From: Oscillospiraceae bacterium
GTDB lineage: Bacteria > Bacillota > Clostridia > Oscillospirales > Ruminococcaceae
DNA: 16,421 nucleotides
Reading direction: 5' to 3'
Assembly: GCA_016302225.1 (NCBI GenBank)
Contig: JAEDOB010000017.1
Coordinates: 1 to 16,421, forward strand
Shown here: in pieces, positions 1 to 7,638 of the stretch
Layout: the number at the start of each line of letters is the position of its first letter
Position numbering within the stretch: position 1 is the stretch's first letter
Position numbers and translations under genes: made by a program
The notes under the pieces: model-generated
The model's database searches: none
What the model was told of the DNA's origin: nothing
The model's input: the letters and a program-made list of their open reading frames with translations, nothing else

Positions 1-526
1 ACAGCTTTTTTGTGAAACGGTTTGCGAAACCTTCCTGCTTTTCGAGGTTGAGTGTTTGTAATGCAATGGAAAAGCTGTCACTGTTAAGGGAGGATATCGC
101 TGAAACGAAACGCCTGCATCTGCCGTGATATTGTGCGTTTTCCTCAGTCGCTGCGATTATCTCGGAACGCTTTGAGAATAGCTTTCCCGAATCCCAATAT
201 TCGCCCAGATTGAGTATCTGAGCTGTTGCTCCGGGATAAACGGGGTCGAAGGTGTGTGGTGCGGTGCCGTCCATAAATATTACCTTGAACCGTTTGAAAA
301 CTACGGCGTCAAGGGAATCTGCGTCCGAAGAGCATCGATAGATCTCCTTTTCTTCATCGGGAAATGCGTTGGCAAGCTTCTTCATCAGCGAGGATTTTCC
401 TGTTCCCGGACCGCCCTTGATTATGTAGGTGAAATACTCGTTGTCTGCTAAAATGTCACCGAAGCGAGTCCTGAATCCGTCGGGAGAAACTCCGCCCAGG
501 AAAAACTCAATGGTTCCGTCTTTCAT
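1..526 (-). CDS. P-loop ATPase of the PRK06851-like family, partial (C-terminal part outside the window)
   Basis: About 175 residues of the N-terminal part are visible; the gene runs off the left edge. A Walker A motif, GGPGTGKS, lies at residues 38-45, after a conserved-looking stretch reading FFLGGVSPDGF. A second recognisable block, MDGTAPH, lies at about residues 85-91. The combination matches, from memory, a family of uncharacterised Firmicutes ATPases (PRK06851-like) whose substrate is unknown. The ATG at 526 is supported by a good ribosome binding site, AAAGGAG, complementary to 535-541, eight bases upstream. It is transcribed divergently from the HD-domain gene across a 128-bp gap. 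I found no convincing sigma-A promoter for it: a TATACT at 554-559 lacks a matching -35. Nucleotide binding is well supported; the biological role is unknown. No truncation or frameshift is seen in the visible part. Confidence 0.8.
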   Translation of the reverse strand, partial: MKDGTIEFFLGGVSPDGFRTRFGDILADNEYFTYIIKGGPGTGKSSLMKKLANAFPDEEKEIYRCSSDADSLDAVVFKRFKVIFMDGTAPHTFDPVYPGATAQILNLGEYWDSGKLFSKRSEIIAATEENAQYHGRCRRFVSAISSLNSDSFSIALQTLNLEKQEGFANRFTKKL

Positions 527-594
527 AAAATCAGCTCCTTTAAAGGTTTTTATAGTATATTATGAAATTCGGCATATTTGGTTACATAAGAGTA

Positions 595-623
595 TTGAAA
601 TTTCCCCAAAAATGTGGTACAAT
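595..623 (+). promoter_or_regulatory. Sigma-A promoter of the HD/LUD gene pair
   Basis: TTGAAA at 595-600 and TACAAT at 618-623 are separated by 17 bases. TG at 615-616 gives an extended -10 element. The expected transcription start is near 630, leaving a leader of about 25 bases before the TTG start codon at 655. Confidence 0.8.
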
Positions 624-654
624 TTCATTGTATTAGGTTTTGGGAGTGATAGTT

Positions 655-1149
655 TTGCTTATCGAAAGGCTTATTGAAGCGGCGGTTGAGTATGACAGGG
701 GAGATCCCAGGCGTATTCAGCATTTTATCAAGGTGCACAGCTTTGCGGCACTTATCGGAAAATCGGAGAAGCTTTCGGATGATGAACAGCTTATTCTGGA
801 AGTGGCTGCCGTTCTTCACGACATTGGCATAAAGAATGCCGAACGTATTCACGGTTCGACTTCGGGAAAATATCAGGAGATAGAGGGCGTTCCCGTTGCG
901 GAGGAAATTCTTCGGAAATTTGGGTGCAGTGATGACTTTATCTCGGAGGTATGCTATCTTGTGGGACACCATCACAGCTATGCCGAGGATATTCCGAAAA
1001 AGCTGAGGATACTTATGGAATCGGACTTTCTCGTGAACGCTTATGAGGACAGTATGTCTGAAAATGCTATCATCAGCATCAGAAATAAGCTTTTCAGGTC
1101 GGAATGCGGAACTAGGCTCCTGAACGAAATGTTTGATTTGGAGGAATAA
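655..1149 (+). CDS. HD-domain phosphohydrolase-like protein
   Basis: A 164-residue protein with the HD superfamily metal-binding pattern: His at about residue 28 (IKVHSF), the adjacent His-Asp at about 55-56 in VLHDIGIKN, and a later VGHHHS near residue 105. HD proteins hydrolyse phosphomonoesters or phosphodiesters, often of nucleotides; the substrate here cannot be read from sequence. The start is probably the TTG at 655: GGGAG at 642-646 lies eight bases upstream, whereas the in-frame TTG at 640 sits only about ten bases after the predicted transcription start and has no ribosome binding site. The gene ends two bases before the LUD gene, whose ribosome binding site lies inside its last codons, so the two are cotranscribed. 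A GTG at 646 is another possible start. Family assignment is firm, function open. Confidence 0.85.
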   Translation: MLIERLIEAAVEYDRGDPRRIQHFIKVHSFAALIGKSEKLSDDEQLILEVAAVLHDIGIKNAERIHGSTSGKYQEIEGVPVAEEILRKFGCSDDFISEVCYLVGHHHSYAEDIPKKLRILMESDFLVNAYEDSMSENAIISIRNKLFRSECGTRLLNEMFDLEE

Positions 1150-1151
1150 TT

Positions 1152-1820
1152 ATGGACGGCAACAAGCTTGAAACCATCAGAAAGCGCATCGCAAAAACAG
1201 GCGAGGCACTCAAAAGGAACAATATGGAATTCTACACCGTGGAAAAAGCGTCGGACGTTCCCGAACTGGTAAAGTCCCTTATCAAAAAGGGCGACACTAT
1301 CGGCACGGGCGGTTCTATGACCCTCAAGGAAACAGGCGTTATGGATCTGCTCAGAAACGGCGATTACAATTTCCTTGACAGAGAAGCGGTTCCCAAGGAG
1401 GAGGTTCCGTCTATCTACCGCAAATGCTTCTCTGCGGACGTATATATGTGCAGCTCAAACGCCATCACCGAGAACGGCGAGCTTTATAATGTAGACGGCA
1501 ACAGCAACCGTGTGGCGGCTATCTGCTACGGTCCCGAGTCGGTCATTATCGTTGCGGGATATAACAAGATAGTGACGGATATTGAAGAGGCTTCCGTCAG
1601 AGTGAAGAAGCTTGCCGCTCCCGCCAACACTATGCGCCTTGACTGCGATACATACTGCAAGGAAAAGGGCGAATGTGCCGCATTTGTGGGCGGAAACAAG
1701 CATATCTGCGACGGCTGCGGCGGCAATGACAGGATCTGCTGCAATTTCGTAATTTCCGCAAAGCAGCGTCACAAGAACAGAATTAAGGTAATTATTGTTG
1801 AGGAAGAATTGGGATATTGA
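1152..1820 (+). CDS. LUD-domain (lactate utilisation/YkgG-type) protein with a cysteine-rich C-terminus
   Basis: A 222-residue protein of the LUD (formerly DUF162) family. Visible family marks are TIGTGGSMTLKETGV at about 49-63, SSNAITENGEL at about 101-111 and the NVDGNSNRVAAICYGP stretch at about 113-128. Known relatives, such as LutC and the LutB N-terminus, belong to lactate oxidation systems, but single LUD proteins are common in Clostridia without lutABC, and no lut genes are here. The C-terminal 60 residues hold seven cysteines (165, 169, 175, 186, 189, 196, 197), which could bind an Fe-S cluster or a metal. The ATG is preceded by GGAGG at 1140-1144, within the end of the HD gene. A terminator hairpin follows directly. 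The catalytic role is unknown, so the lactate link should not be assumed. Confidence 0.85.
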   Translation: MDGNKLETIRKRIAKTGEALKRNNMEFYTVEKASDVPELVKSLIKKGDTIGTGGSMTLKETGVMDLLRNGDYNFLDREAVPKEEVPSIYRKCFSADVYMCSSNAITENGELYNVDGNSNRVAAICYGPESVIIVAGYNKIVTDIEEASVRVKKLAAPANTMRLDCDTYCKEKGECAAFVGGNKHICDGCGGNDRICCNFVISAKQRHKNRIKVIIVEEELGY

Positions 1821-1837
1821 TTTTTCGTCAGATACAA

Positions 1838-1869
1838 ACAGCCCCGAGGTCGTTTGACTTCGGGGCTGT
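1838..1869. terminator. Bidirectional terminator between converging genes
   Basis: Perfect arms ACAGCCCCGA (1838-1847) and TCGGGGCTGT (1860-1869), extended inward by a G-T and two more pairs around a six-base loop. It sits between the stop codons of the LUD gene (1820) and the anti-sigma gene (1875). T-richness after the stem is only moderate on either strand. Confidence 0.75.
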
Positions 1870-1874
1870 GTTAT

Positions 1875-3713
1875 TTATTCGGGGATAAAGCTGCTTTCGT
1901 CAAATACGGGATATTTTCCGTTTTCGGAAAATTCGGCAGTCGTTATACCGTTAATGTCCGTAATTTCAATTGTCATTGGTCCTGAATTCATAAATAAAGT
2001 ATTGACATCATTTCCGCATATGCCGCCTGAATATTCAATTGTCCCGCAATACGCCGAAATATTGTATTTTCCAGCAATAGGGCAATGCCAAACTGCTTCT
2101 CCGGTTTTGTCGGTCGCACCGATAACATAGCCGCCCCAAGCACCCGAATATCCTTCGGCAAGATTGCTGCCGTCAAAGCCCTCGGGACGGAGTATCACCC
2201 AATATCCGAACAGGGGACTACCGTTTTCGTCCAGCAGGCGGATAACGGTTTTGGACGTATCAACTGCGTTCAGCTCGTCGGGAGTGGGGAGCTCCCACGG
2301 CAGATCAAAGCTTATATTCTGAGGAGAATCGGCATTTATCTCTATGGTAAACTGCATTTCGTTTCGTTTGCTTTCTACTCCGTCCGAATTTACCATCATA
2401 TCCGAAGCAGTCACAAGATATGCTCCCTCGGTAAGAGTGCGGACTGTTGGCTTGTCGCCGCAGGTAAGGGCAGCACCGTCCATATATCCTCCACGGTCAT
2501 TGTCAAAGTCATATCCGAGAACGCCGCTTGTGAATTTGATTGCTTTGCAGGTCACACGCAGCCCGTTTACGGGGTCGCCTTTTTTATCGGAGAATATGAA
2601 CGAGGCTTGGTATTGATGAGGTTCCGCAGCGGGCTGAGGGTTCGGGTCATATGCAGGTGAGGTGAAATTACCGTCCTTTGCGTCGGCGGTGCTTTGAAAT
2701 TTTTCGTACTCCTTGGCATAATAACGTTCGTCCTGTGCAACGTTTTCCCTGTATCGTGTTCCGAGAAATGTGTCGATAAAAACGTCGTTCATTTCATAAT
2801 TCCGACTAAATGCCGAGATAACATTGCTTTCGGGGGATATAGGGAACGCCATGACCTCGCCCCCTGCGTATTTTGCCACAAGATAATATCGCCGGGGCTC
2901 CGGTATATGGACGGAAAGATCATCGACCGTGTAATCTCGTCCATACTCGAATTTACCGCCTTCGGAAAGCCCGCAGATAATATCCGTCAATTCGGTGTCA
3001 AGAAGATTTGTATTTTCCTCGACAGCTGCAGTACAGTAAGACATATTTTCCCAATCACCTTCATAGGCGCAGTTGAAGTTCATTACCTCAATAGAGTAAA
3101 GCACATCTCCCGAAGTTCTGAGCATTGCTTCAAGCATATTGCCTTCGGCTTTGACGGGGGAATGGTAGCGGTAGAAATGAATTTCACCGTCAGATTCCAG
3201 CCCCAGAAGATTGGGATTTTTACTGTCCGCAAAATAATGCAGCCCACTTCCGCCCGGAACCTCATTTCCGAGAATTGGTTTGTCGGAATAGCCCGAATAA
3301 CCGTTGAAAAGTATGGTAAGCAGCTCCTCGTCATTGTCGGCTCGCATATATATTTTTTCTTCGACAATTATTTTTAGGGGCACATCGGTCGGTTCTTCTT
3401 CAATTGCGGTTTCGGGTATTAGTATTTCCTGTGCAACGGTTTCTGCGGCAGATGTTTCCGCAGCTGCAACAGGATTTGTCCCTGTTTCGGGGACGGATTC
3501 AATATCCCTGTCACTGCCGTAACGTGCGGAAGTTACCGCAATTACTGCGGTCAAAGCGCAAAGGGAAACAGCTGCAGCCGCCTGCAATACGGGGCTTCTT
3601 CTTTTAGGAGCATCAACGGAAACGGGATTTTCCGCGTTTGCAACAATTCTCCGCTTCATATCCGAATTTGCGCTTATGGAGCTGTAAATGCGGTTCAGAT
3701 CGTTCTTATTCAT
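1875..3713 (-). CDS. Probable anti-sigma factor with one membrane segment and a large extracytoplasmic region
   Basis: A 612-residue protein. Residues 1-40 are short, charged and predicted cytoplasmic; one hydrophobic segment spans about 42-63 (preceded by KRRS); a Thr/Ala/Glu-rich linker spans about 68-110; the rest is predicted outside. The C-terminal third holds two similar stretches, about 370-470 and 488-590. Each opens with a D(K/N)G.P..G motif and contains a GGY(M/V).GA block followed by a (E/A)G.Y......A strand pattern, suggesting tandem beta-sandwich (Ig- or carboxypeptidase-regulatory-like) domains. Its ATG overlaps the sigma-factor stop in an eight-base ATGAATAA junction with GGAGGG just upstream, so it is translationally coupled. 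This arrangement is standard for an ECF sigma factor and its anti-sigma partner. The anti-sigma role is inferred from position and topology; I see no ZAS-type zinc motif. The ligand or stress sensed outside is unknown. Confidence 0.75.
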   Translation of the reverse strand: MNKNDLNRIYSSISANSDMKRRIVANAENPVSVDAPKRRSPVLQAAAAVSLCALTAVIAVTSARYGSDRDIESVPETGTNPVAAAETSAAETVAQEILIPETAIEEEPTDVPLKIIVEEKIYMRADNDEELLTILFNGYSGYSDKPILGNEVPGGSGLHYFADSKNPNLLGLESDGEIHFYRYHSPVKAEGNMLEAMLRTSGDVLYSIEVMNFNCAYEGDWENMSYCTAAVEENTNLLDTELTDIICGLSEGGKFEYGRDYTVDDLSVHIPEPRRYYLVAKYAGGEVMAFPISPESNVISAFSRNYEMNDVFIDTFLGTRYRENVAQDERYYAKEYEKFQSTADAKDGNFTSPAYDPNPQPAAEPHQYQASFIFSDKKGDPVNGLRVTCKAIKFTSGVLGYDFDNDRGGYMDGAALTCGDKPTVRTLTEGAYLVTASDMMVNSDGVESKRNEMQFTIEINADSPQNISFDLPWELPTPDELNAVDTSKTVIRLLDENGSPLFGYWVILRPEGFDGSNLAEGYSGAWGGYVIGATDKTGEAVWHCPIAGKYNISAYCGTIEYSGGICGNDVNTLFMNSGPMTIEITDINGITTAEFSENGKYPVFDESSFIPE

Positions 3714-4200
3714 TTTTCAGCCCTCCTTCATTCAGTTCAAGACGCAGCTTTTTTCTTGCACGGTAAATATCGGAACCCACCGTTTTTGCATTTCTGCCCG
3801 TAATATCGGAAATTTCCTCAAGAGAATATCCCTCGAAGCAAAACAGGTACAAGGCATTTCTCTGATGCTCGGGCAGGCTGCGGATAAGCTCGGCATATTC
3901 GATGCTTTGGAAATCATCGACAAATGATATGCAGCCGTAGTCGGCAAGCGGCTGATTTTTGCGGAACCATGCGGAACGTGCCCTGTCGTGACATAGATTG
4001 ATAGCAACACGGATTAGCCACGCCTTTTTATGCTCGTCGCTGTCAAATCCCGACGTGTTTTTCATCAGTCTGATAAATGTTTCCTGCACAATATCCTCGG
4101 CATCATGGCAATTTTTCGTATTCTGAACAGCAATTCGCAGAATGGTATCGGCGTAAGCTTCCACATCGGCTTCAAAGATCGTCTTTTCATCTGCGGTCAT
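3706..4200 (-). CDS. ECF (extracytoplasmic function) sigma-70 family RNA polymerase sigma factor
   Basis: A 164-residue protein with the two ECF domains. Region 2 runs from about residue 13 to 80, including DAEDIVQETFIRLM for core binding and KAWLIRVAINLCHDRAR for -10 recognition. Region 4 runs from about 107 to 158, with LPEHQRNALYLFCFEGYSLEEIS and a helix-turn-helix ending in TVGSDIYRARKKLR. It directs RNA polymerase to a small regulon, usually released from its anti-sigma partner by an envelope signal. The ATG at 4200 is preferred because GGGGTGGTG lies just upstream; the open frame extends further to 4311, but that part has no family similarity and runs into the upstream terminator. The gene overlaps the downstream anti-sigma gene by eight bases. 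I could not recognise a convincing promoter in 4201-4284; it may use its own ECF-type promoter. Confidence 0.92.
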   Translation of the reverse strand: MTADEKTIFEADVEAYADTILRIAVQNTKNCHDAEDIVQETFIRLMKNTSGFDSDEHKKAWLIRVAINLCHDRARSAWFRKNQPLADYGCISFVDDFQSIEYAELIRSLPEHQRNALYLFCFEGYSLEEISDITGRNAKTVGSDIYRARKKLRLELNEGGLKNE

Positions 4201-4280
4201 CTGCACCACCCCTTTTATGTTTCTGTCAATAATACGGTTCTCGAATGCTCTTTTTTGCAGCATATAAAAATTTTCCCGAC

Positions 4281-4318
4281 GAAAAAGCGGTTTGCCGCAA
4301 GTGAAGGGCAAACCGCTT
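4281..4318 (-). terminator. Rho-independent terminator of the rrf2 end of the dgt-dnaG-rpoD-rrf2 cluster
   Basis: Twelve-base perfect arms at 4285-4296 and 4307-4318 around a ten-base loop, followed on the minus strand by a run of five T (complement of 4282-4286). It lies 23 bases after the rrf2 stop and separates that cluster from the ECF sigma gene. Confidence 0.88.
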
Positions 4319-4341
4319 GATTATGTATCTCACAAAGGAAA

Positions 4342-4737
4342 TCACATCAGCTTATCAAAGGTATATTCTGCAAGCTTATCCCGAACAACGTCGGAAACCT
4401 CGTTAAAAGCGTCCTGAATACGGCAGTTGCCCGAGCGTCCTCTTGTGCAGACATAATCGTCGGCAAGGCAGCGGCTCAGCTTATATTCTCCTTCAACGGC
4501 TTCTACAACATCTTTCAGAGATATTTCTTTTGCGGGACGGGTAAGCTCATAACCTCCCTGAGAGCCTTTATAGGATTTCACCAATCCTTCGGTAACGAGC
4601 TTTCTCAGAATTTTCAGCGAAAATCTGAGGGTAACACAGGTTTCCTCGGCAATGGTTTTTGCATCCATACGATTATTGGCGCAGGCGAGTATCTGAACTA
4701 TTCGTATTGCATAATCGGATTCCAGGGTAATGTGCAT
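4342..4737 (-). CDS. Rrf2-family transcriptional regulator with three candidate Fe-S cysteines
   Basis: A 131-residue protein of usual Rrf2 length. The N-terminus MHITLESDYAIRIVQILA and the recognition region at about 25-67, including SLKILRKLV and GSQGGYELTRP, are typical of the winged-helix domain. Cysteines at 90, 97 and 105 lie where IscR and NsrR carry their Fe-S ligands, although the spacing (six and seven residues between) differs from the C-x5-C-x5-C of IscR. The protein is therefore likely a DNA-binding regulator that may sense Fe-S status, redox or nitric oxide; this is inference. It starts 33 bases after the rpoD stop, with AGGAAAACGGTGAT upstream of its ATG and no terminator in the gap, so it is probably cotranscribed with rpoD. 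No isc, suf or cysteine genes are nearby to indicate its targets. Confidence 0.88.
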   Translation of the reverse strand: MHITLESDYAIRIVQILACANNRMDAKTIAEETCVTLRFSLKILRKLVTEGLVKSYKGSQGGYELTRPAKEISLKDVVEAVEGEYKLSRCLADDYVCTRGRSGNCRIQDAFNEVSDVVRDKLAEYTFDKLM

Positions 4738-4770
4738 AAAATTATCACCGTTTTCCTATGAAATTATTTA

Positions 4771-5847
4771 TCAGTCAAGGAAATCCTTGACCTTTTTGCT
4801 TCTGCTGGGGTGGCGCAGCTTTCTGAGCGCCTTTGCTTCTATCTGGCGGATACGCTCGCGGGTAACATTGAACTGCTTGCCCACGTCCTCAAGTGTGCGG
4901 GAACGTCCGTCCTCAAGACCAAATCTCAGACGAAGCACCTTTTCTTCACGTTCTGTAAGGGTGGACAGCACCTGAGAAAGCTGTTCCTTGAGCAGGATAA
5001 GAGAAGCTGCATCTGCAGGCTGCGGAGCATCGTCATCGGGAATGAAGTCACCGAGATGGCTGTCCTCCTCCTCGCCGATGGGAGTTTCCAGAGAAACGGG
5101 GTCCTGAGCTATCCGCATGATCTCTCTAACCTTATCAACAGGCATATCCAGCTCTGCTGCGATCTCCTCGGGGGACGGGTCGTGACCGTTCTTATGAAGA
5201 AGCTGGCTGGAAACCTTCTTTACCTTGGTAATGGTTTCAACCATATGAACGGGAATTCGGATAGTTCTTGCCTGGTCTGCAATGGCTCTGGTAATGGCCT
5301 GTCTTATCCACCATGTAGCGTAAGTGGAGAACTTAAAGCCCTTGGTATGGTCAAACTTGTCGACCGCCTTGATAAGACCGAGATTTCCCTCCTGAATAAG
5401 GTCAAGGAACTGCATTCCTCTGCCCACATATCTTTTTGCAATGCTGACAACAAGACGGAGATTTGCTTCTGCCAGACGCTTTTTTGCCTTCTGGTCGCCC
5501 TGAGCCATTCTCTGAGCAAGCTCGATCTCTTCCTCGGCAGTCAGCAGGGGAACACGTCCGATCTCCTTCAGATATATCTTAACGGGGTCATCAATGGCAA
5601 TTCCTTCATTTGAAAGAGCCATTTCCAGGTCGTCTGTCAGGGTGTCCATGGAAAGTCCGAGGTCGGTTTCGGCGTTGAAATCCTCGATGATCTCAATATT
5701 CAGATTTGCACAATTGTCATAAAAGCTGTCCATCTGGTCAACGTCAAAATCAAGATCCTCCAGAACGTCTGTGATCTCCTTAGTGGTAAGCTTTCCGCTT
5801 GCCTTGCCCTGTTCCATCAAGCTGTCAATGGTTTTCTTATCAGCCAT
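4771..5847 (-). CDS. rpoD: Primary RNA polymerase sigma factor (sigma-A / RpoD)
   Basis: A 358-residue group 1 sigma factor. A shortened acidic region 1.1 fills about the first 85 residues. Region 1.2 starts around DPVKIYLKEIGRVPLLTAEEE. Region 2 carries NLRLVVSIAKRYVGRGM, FLDLIQEGNLGLIKAVDKFD and FSTYATWWIRQAITRAIAD for core binding, -10 recognition and melting. Region 3 follows, then region 4 with LTEREEKVLRLRFGL and TLEDVGKQFNVTRERIRQIE for -35 recognition. The start is set at 5847 (MADKK): AAGGAAG, complementary to 5857-5863, lies nine bases upstream, while the in-frame ATG at 5856 touches that site with no spacing. The ribosome binding site overlaps the dnaG stop codon, so translation is probably coupled. 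The near-consensus promoters in this window agree with such a factor. Confidence 0.97.
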   Translation of the reverse strand: MADKKTIDSLMEQGKASGKLTTKEITDVLEDLDFDVDQMDSFYDNCANLNIEIIEDFNAETDLGLSMDTLTDDLEMALSNEGIAIDDPVKIYLKEIGRVPLLTAEEEIELAQRMAQGDQKAKKRLAEANLRLVVSIAKRYVGRGMQFLDLIQEGNLGLIKAVDKFDHTKGFKFSTYATWWIRQAITRAIADQARTIRIPVHMVETITKVKKVSSQLLHKNGHDPSPEEIAAELDMPVDKVREIMRIAQDPVSLETPIGEEEDSHLGDFIPDDDAPQPADAASLILLKEQLSQVLSTLTEREEKVLRLRFGLEDGRSRTLEDVGKQFNVTRERIRQIEAKALRKLRHPSRSKKVKDFLD

Positions 5848-5862
5848 ATAGCACATCTTCCT

Positions 5863-7620
5863 TTACTTGGATTTTTTTCTGAGATTCTGCTGGAGAAGGA
5901 GAAGCTCGTCATCGGTCATTTCACTTCCTTTGACGGTCTGTCCACCATCGAAGGACAGCAGAATGTTTATATATACGTCCAGCTCTTCGGCTGAAACGGT
6001 AATATCTTTGTATTTTGCAGATATTTCGGATATTTTGCCCATTTCGGCGGCAGTAAATTCACCCGAAAGCGACATTAATGTAAATCTCTCGGAATTTTTT
6101 ATGCCCTCTGCCAAAGAAGCAAATACTTTTCTGTTGAATTCTGTCACAAATTTGTCGGGCGTTATCTTAGAAAGGATATAATCAAGCGTATCGGGATGCC
6201 TTTCAAGGAAGAGGATTATGCCTATCTCCGCCTTATTCTGCTTGGGATATTTCGCAGCATCGGGATTTACGCTGTCAGGTCTGGCGTGAGCTGTGATCTC
6301 CTGCCATTGCTTCTTTTCGTAAACACGCTCCCGTTTTTTCAGCGTTGCATTTATCTGAGAAGTAAGAACCTCCTTGCTGACATTCTGTTCCGATGCGATC
6401 TTTGAAATATACACATCTCTTTCAATGGGAGATGATATATCCGCAAGGACGTTAATGCAGCGTTTTAGGTACTCGACTTTTCCCGTATCTGACTGAATGT
6501 CAATATCCTTTTTGCATTTGTCCAGCTCAAAATTGATAGCACCGTCGGAATTGTCCAGCAGATACTTGAACTTGGCAGCACCGAATTTCTTGATATATTC
6601 GTCGGGATCTTTTGCGCCTTCCATTTTGATTATCTTGGTTTCTACGCCAACTTCGCCCAGCAGATTGATTGCTCGGTGAGCAGCTGCCTGTCCCGGACCG
6701 TCGCTGTCGTATGCGATGATGACTTCCTTGGCATAGCCCGAAATAATACGTGCCTGCTCGGAGGTGAGTGCCGTTCCCAGGGTTGCAATGACATTTTCAA
6801 AGCCCGCCTGATTTACGGCGATAACGTCCATATAACCCTCGGCGAGGATAAGCCTGTTCGAAGTATCACGCTTTGCAAAATTCAGCGAGAACAGATTGCG
6901 GCTTTTCTTGAAAACGGGTGTATCTGCGGAGTTCAGGTATTTTGGTCCCTCACCGTCGATGATACGTCCTCCGAAGGCAATAACATTTCCTCTCAGGTCT
7001 ATAATAGGGAAGATCACCCTGTCACGGAATTGGTCGAACAATCTGCCTGTTTTCTGGCTTCGTCCGCAGAGATTTGCGGCAACAAGCTCGTCCTCGATAA
7101 ATCCCTTGGCAGTCAGATGGTCGCAGAGGTTCTGCCAGCCTGCAGGGGCATATCCCAGACCGTATTTCATAACAGTTGCCTTGGTAAGACCTCGTCCCGC
7201 AAAATAGCGTCTGCCTTTTTCGCCCAGCTGCTTGTCATTGACAAGTACGGAATTGTAGTATTTCGCAGCGGCTCGGTTAGCCTCATAGATACGCATTTTC
7301 AGCCTTGAAAAATCGGGATTTCCCGTATTTTCGGGCATAGGTATTCCCGAACGTTCCGCAAGAAGCTTGACCGCTTCATAATACTCAAGATTTTCAATGA
7401 GCATAGTGAAGGTAAAAACGTCGCCTCCTGCACCGCAGCCAAAGCAATAAAAGCTCTGCGTATCGTTATAAATCACGCAGGACGGCGATTTTTCCGAATG
7501 AAAGGGGCATAGGCAGGACATATTTCTGCCGCTTCTTTTCAGCACGGCATAAGAAGAAACAACGCTGTCAATAGGATTTGCAGAGCGAAGCTGTTCTATG
7601 AATTCGGGTGGAAAAGCCAA
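5863..7620 (-). CDS. dnaG: DNA primase
   Basis: A 585-residue primase that makes RNA primers at the replication fork. A CHC2 zinc domain is seen with C38, H41, C59 and C62 (CPFHSEKSPS and FYCFGCGAGGD). The RNA polymerase core follows, including YAPAGW, FRDRVIFPI and GEGPKYLNS. A Toprim domain spans about 258-345 with the acidic motifs AEGYMD and YDSDGPG. The C-terminal part from about residue 460 is a DnaB-helicase-interaction-type helical region. The start codon is TTG at 7620, supported by AAAGGAG nine bases upstream; no ATG offers a better start without cutting into the zinc domain. It is placed between dgt (18 bases upstream) and rpoD (ribosome binding site overlapping its stop), the common macromolecular-synthesis order. 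Confidence 0.96.
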   Translation of the reverse strand: MAFPPEFIEQLRSANPIDSVVSSYAVLKRSGRNMSCLCPFHSEKSPSCVIYNDTQSFYCFGCGAGGDVFTFTMLIENLEYYEAVKLLAERSGIPMPENTGNPDFSRLKMRIYEANRAAAKYYNSVLVNDKQLGEKGRRYFAGRGLTKATVMKYGLGYAPAGWQNLCDHLTAKGFIEDELVAANLCGRSQKTGRLFDQFRDRVIFPIIDLRGNVIAFGGRIIDGEGPKYLNSADTPVFKKSRNLFSLNFAKRDTSNRLILAEGYMDVIAVNQAGFENVIATLGTALTSEQARIISGYAKEVIIAYDSDGPGQAAAHRAINLLGEVGVETKIIKMEGAKDPDEYIKKFGAAKFKYLLDNSDGAINFELDKCKKDIDIQSDTGKVEYLKRCINVLADISSPIERDVYISKIASEQNVSKEVLTSQINATLKKRERVYEKKQWQEITAHARPDSVNPDAAKYPKQNKAEIGIILFLERHPDTLDYILSKITPDKFVTEFNRKVFASLAEGIKNSERFTLMSLSGEFTAAEMGKISEISAKYKDITVSAEELDVYINILLSFDGGQTVKGSEMTDDELLLLQQNLRKKSK

Positions 7621-7638
7621 TTCAGGGCACTCCTTTCG

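Noticed and set aside
4224..4229. A perfect TTGACA on the minus strand upstream of the ECF sigma gene
   Set aside because: It lies 24 bases before the ATG; a -10 at proper spacing would fall on the ribosome binding site and start codon.
4201..4311. N-terminal extension of the ECF sigma factor
   Set aside because: The extra 37 residues have no sigma similarity, no ribosome binding site and run through the upstream terminator stem.
4810..5613. Long open frame on the plus strand opposite rpoD
   Set aside because: It is antisense to a certain gene, has no ribosome binding site and shows no recognisable domain; similar shadows lie opposite the anti-sigma, dnaG and ung genes.
5848..5856. ATG at 5856 as the rpoD start
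   Set aside because: The ribosome binding site abuts it with no spacing, while the ATG at 5847 is nine bases away.
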